A DNA stretch of 10,450 nucleotides from DASYYE01 sp035946955. GTDB lineage: Bacteria > Actinomycetota > Actinomycetes > Streptosporangiales > Streptosporangiaceae. The position numbers were made by a program, and so were the translations under genes. The notes under the pieces were generated by a model, which worked only from the letters and a program-made list of their open reading frames with translations, had not been told where the DNA came from and ran no database searches. Shown here one piece after another: positions 8,631 through 10,450 of the stretch (positions within the stretch are counted from its first letter, which is position 1; every line of letters begins with the position of its first letter). The DNA is taken from NCBI GenBank assembly GCA_035946955.1, contig DASYYE010000594.1, positions 1 through 10,450 of the forward strand, written 5' to 3'.

Positions 8631-8857
8631 CCCTCACGGAGTTGTGCGCCGCCGTGCTCGGGCTGGCGGCGGAGCAGGTCGATGACACCACTGCCGCTGC
8701 CACGACCGGCGGCTGGACGAGCCTGGCCCATGTCCAGTTGGTGGTGGCGCTCGAGGACGCCTACGGCGTCACCCTGTCCGCCGCCGAGATCCGCAGGCTG
8801 ACAAGTGTCGGGGCGATCCGTGCCGCACTGGCCGGCAAGGGGGTGGTCGTCGGCTGA
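8627..8857 (+). CDS. Free-standing acyl carrier protein (76 aa)
   Basis: The 76-residue length and pattern fit a single four-helix carrier protein. The attachment serine is Ser32 in GGWTSLAHVQLVVALED, followed by YGVTLSAAEI and a final helix. The W-x-SL-x-H-x-x-L form resembles ACPs that work with FkbH-type enzymes, but the residue before the serine is Thr instead of the usual Asp. The frame stays open upstream to base 7856, but that part is a shadow of the NRPS gene. The start chosen gives an ATGA overlap with the NRPS stop. Position right after a C-FkbH terminus suggests it supplies in trans the carrier missing from the last NRPS module. What is loaded on it is unknown. Confidence 0.88.
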   Translation: MTLTELCAAVLGLAAEQVDDTTAAATTGGWTSLAHVQLVVALEDAYGVTLSAAEIRRLTSVGAIRAALAGKGVVVG

Positions 8858-8906
8858 ACGACCCGCCCGCCACAACCGCTGTAGCGGAACCATCCATCAA
8901 TGACAC

Positions 8907-8913
8907 GGGAGGA
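8907..8913 (+). promoter_or_regulatory. Ribosome binding site of the first methyltransferase, within a 66-base intergenic gap
   Basis: GGGAGGA lies 10 bases before ATG 8924 and is the best Shine-Dalgarno match in the gap between the ACP stop (8857) and this gene. It lies downstream of the alternative in-frame ATG at 8900, which has only a weak GCGGA upstream, so 8924 is preferred. No clear promoter or terminator is visible in the gap. Confidence 0.6.
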
Positions 8914-8923
8914 CAACGAGATC

Positions 8924-9946
8924 ATGAGCGAGCTGAACAGCTTGCGCATCCGGCAGCTCTTCTACACGAGCTGGCTTGCGCAGTCGGTGTATGCCGCGGC
9001 CTGCCTCGGCCTCGCCGACCTGGTCGCCACCGGGACCAGCAGCGTCGAGGAACTGGCAGCACGCACCCACACCAGGCCGGACTACCTGTACCGGTTGATG
9101 AGGGCACTGGCGGGGGCCGGAGTCTTCACCGAGACCAGCGCCGGGACGTTCGGGATGACCCCGCAGGCGCATTGCCTTGTCTCTGGCGGTGAGGACTCGG
9201 TCAAGGAGTTGGTGCTCTTCTATGGCAATGAGGTGCACAAGTCATACGGTCACCTGGCCGAGACGCTGCGCACCGGCATACCGGCGGTCGACGCCATCTA
9301 TGGCATGTCGCTGTGGGAGCGGATGGAGAGCGTCCCGGAGACCGGCACGGCGTTCCGGCGGGGCATGGGGGCGCCATCGTGGCGCGAGCAGTTGCCACTG
9401 CCGGAGAACTACGACTTCAGTGGCATCAGACGACTGGTGGATGTCGGCGGTGGCGAAGGCACGATGCTCGCTGCGGTGCTGCACGAGCACCCCGGGATGC
9501 AGGGGGTCCTTGTCGACATCTCGGCGGGCGTGGACCGGACGATGCACCACTTCATCGAGGCGGGTGTCGCCGACCGGACCCGGCTGGTGGAGAGCAGCGC
9601 GTTCGACGAGCTCCCCAGGGCCGACGGCTACATGATGAGCTGCGTGCTGCACGTGATGGATGACGCGGCCAGCCTGGTCGCGCTGAACCGGGTCCGTGAC
9701 GCCATCGAGGCAGACGGCCGCCTGGTCATTCTGGAGCGGATCGTCTCGCCACCCGACGAGCCTTCGCTGGCGAAGATCCTCGACCTGTCGATGATGCTCA
9801 CGAACGGCGGCCGTGAGCGGACCGAGACCGAGTGGCACGATCTGCTCGCGCAGGCGGGTTTCAAGCTCACGAGGATCGTCGCGCTGCCGTACTTCAGCGG
9901 CGGTGCGGAGCTCACCGCGATCGAAGCGGCACCAGTGCCGCGATGA
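8924..9946 (+). CDS. SAM-dependent O-methyltransferase (Methyltransf_2 / DnrK-like family)
   Basis: 340 residues from ATG 8924 (an in-frame ATG at 8900 would add 8). The N-terminal part is the helical dimerisation and winged-helix region of this family: LAQSVYAAACLGLADLV, SVEELAARTHTRPDYLYRLM. The catalytic half has SAM motif I LVDVGGGEG (DVGGGEG at 173-179), a later acidic VLVDIS, and EADGRLVILERIV. The region VLHVMDDAA aligns with the family LHDWDDE segment and keeps the histidine (His243) that acts as general base in plant-type relatives, although the following Asp-Trp is Val-Met. The length is normal for the family. These enzymes usually methylate hydroxyl or enol oxygens of small molecules, so it is probably a tailoring enzyme for the PKS/NRPS product. 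Its last 4 bases overlap the next gene, a relative of the same family. Exact substrate unknown. Confidence 0.9.
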   Translation: MSELNSLRIRQLFYTSWLAQSVYAAACLGLADLVATGTSSVEELAARTHTRPDYLYRLMRALAGAGVFTETSAGTFGMTPQAHCLVSGGEDSVKELVLFYGNEVHKSYGHLAETLRTGIPAVDAIYGMSLWERMESVPETGTAFRRGMGAPSWREQLPLPENYDFSGIRRLVDVGGGEGTMLAAVLHEHPGMQGVLVDISAGVDRTMHHFIEAGVADRTRLVESSAFDELPRADGYMMSCVLHVMDDAASLVALNRVRDAIEADGRLVILERIVSPPDEPSLAKILDLSMMLTNGGRERTETEWHDLLAQAGFKLTRIVALPYFSGGAELTAIEAAPVPR

Positions 9947-10450
9947 CGGATGCGCCCGTCACGACGGCGGCACCGGTCACCTCGGGGCCGCCCGCCGCGG
10001 AACGCCAGCTCAGGCTGCTCGGTGATGCGCAGTTGTCCCGAGCCATCCAGGTGGCGGCGACCCTCGCCATTGCCGACCATATCGCCGATGAGCCCCGGTC
10101 AGCCGAGGACCTCGCCCGGCTGACCGGGTGCGAGCCAGGGCTACTGCGACGCCTGCTGCGCTACCTTGCGTTCGCGGAAGTGTTCAGCGCCACCGGAGAT
10201 GGCCGCTACACGCTCACCGAGATGGGCCGGCTGCTCTGCTCGGACGAGCCCTCTTCGGTGCGAGCGGAACTTGTGATCGGTGCGGACGACCGTGCGCTCT
10301 GGTGGTCGACCGGCGAGATGCTGCATACGGTCCGCACCGGGCAGCCCGCGTTCGACCACGTGTACGGCGTCAGCATGTGGGAGGCGATGCGCACGGCGGC
10401 TGGGTCGTCCACCCGGTTCCAGCAGGCGATGACGGCCGGGTCGGCCGAGG
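9943..10450 (+). CDS. Second SAM-dependent O-methyltransferase, N-terminal part, 3' truncated by window
   Basis: An open frame starts at ATG 9943 in an ATGA overlap with the previous gene and runs off the end; 169 complete codons are visible. No good Shine-Dalgarno sequence precedes it, so translation is probably coupled to the upstream gene. The visible part is the dimerisation/winged-helix half of the Methyltransf_2 family: AIQVAATLAIADHIAD, SAEDLARLTGCEPGLLRRLL, YTLTEMGRLL, and YGVSMWEAMRTAAGSSTRF. The last piece parallels YGMSLWERMES-type sequence in the gene before, so the two are diverged members of one family. An N-terminal extension of about 20 Ala/Pro/Thr-rich residues comes before the fold. 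The SAM-binding half lies outside the window, so activity and completeness cannot be judged. Confidence 0.88.
   Translation, partial: MTDAPVTTAAPVTSGPPAAERQLRLLGDAQLSRAIQVAATLAIADHIADEPRSAEDLARLTGCEPGLLRRLLRYLAFAEVFSATGDGRYTLTEMGRLLCSDEPSSVRAELVIGADDRALWWSTGEMLHTVRTGQPAFDHVYGVSMWEAMRTAAGSSTRFQQAMTAGSAE

Noticed and set aside
8876..8887. Small inverted repeat CCGCT-GT-AGCGG between the ACP and the methyltransferase
   Set aside because: The 5-base stem with a 2-base gap and no T-run is too short for a terminator or a convincing operator; such repeats are frequent by chance in GC-rich DNA.
8627..9946. Classic methoxymalonyl-ACP cassette (FkbG-K type)
   Set aside because: An FkbH-like region, an ACP and a methyltransferase are present, but the FkbH motifs are degraded, the methyltransferases belong to the Methyltransf_2 family and not the FkbG type, and no acyl-ACP dehydrogenases are seen.
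1..10450. Mobile elements, CRISPR arrays, tRNA or rRNA genes, TTA (bldA) codons
   Set aside because: No transposase, repeat-spacer pattern or RNA gene was seen. The TTA triplets I noticed (near 755 and 1827) are out of frame.

Overview
The window looks like part of a hybrid polyketide / nonribosomal peptide gene cluster from a high-GC actinobacterium such as a Streptomyces or a relative. The evidence is the very high GC at third codon positions, GTG and ATG starts, large antisense shadow frames, and tightly overlapping biosynthetic genes. All five genes lie on the + strand. Three of the four junctions are 4-base stop/start overlaps (GTGA at 1845, ATGA at 8627, ATGA at 9943). The fourth is a 66-base gap, so the set reads as one operon that runs off both ends of the window.

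Layout: 1-1848 is the 3' end of a modular type I PKS gene: the tail of a ketosynthase, a malonyl-type acyltransferase and a carrier protein, with no reductive domains. 1845-8630 encodes a 2261-residue NRPS with the order TubC-type docking domain, condensation (C1), adenylation (A) interrupted by an FMN luciferase-like monooxygenase (LLM), carrier protein (PCP), second condensation (C2), and a terminal FkbH-like domain whose HAD active-site motifs are degraded. 8627-8857 is a small free-standing acyl carrier protein. 8924-9946 and 9943-10450 (cut by the window end) are two related SAM-dependent O-methyltransferases.

Inferred pathway logic: the PKS module adds a malonyl unit and leaves a beta-keto acyl chain. 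The docking domain passes this chain to the NRPS. The A domain code I read (D-I-L-H-V-G-M-I-W-K) is glycine-like, and the embedded LLM could oxidise the carrier-bound residue. C2 has no A-PCP partner after it in cis. It is followed instead by the FkbH-like region and, as a separate gene, an ACP, which suggests a split final module working on an ACP-bound unit. The methyltransferases could methylate the enol of the unreduced beta-keto group or a hydroxyl made by the LLM. No thioesterase or other release domain is in the window. The product cannot be named from this sequence alone.

The most unusual parts are the C2 / degenerate FkbH / detached ACP arrangement and the monooxygenase nested inside a glycine-type A domain.
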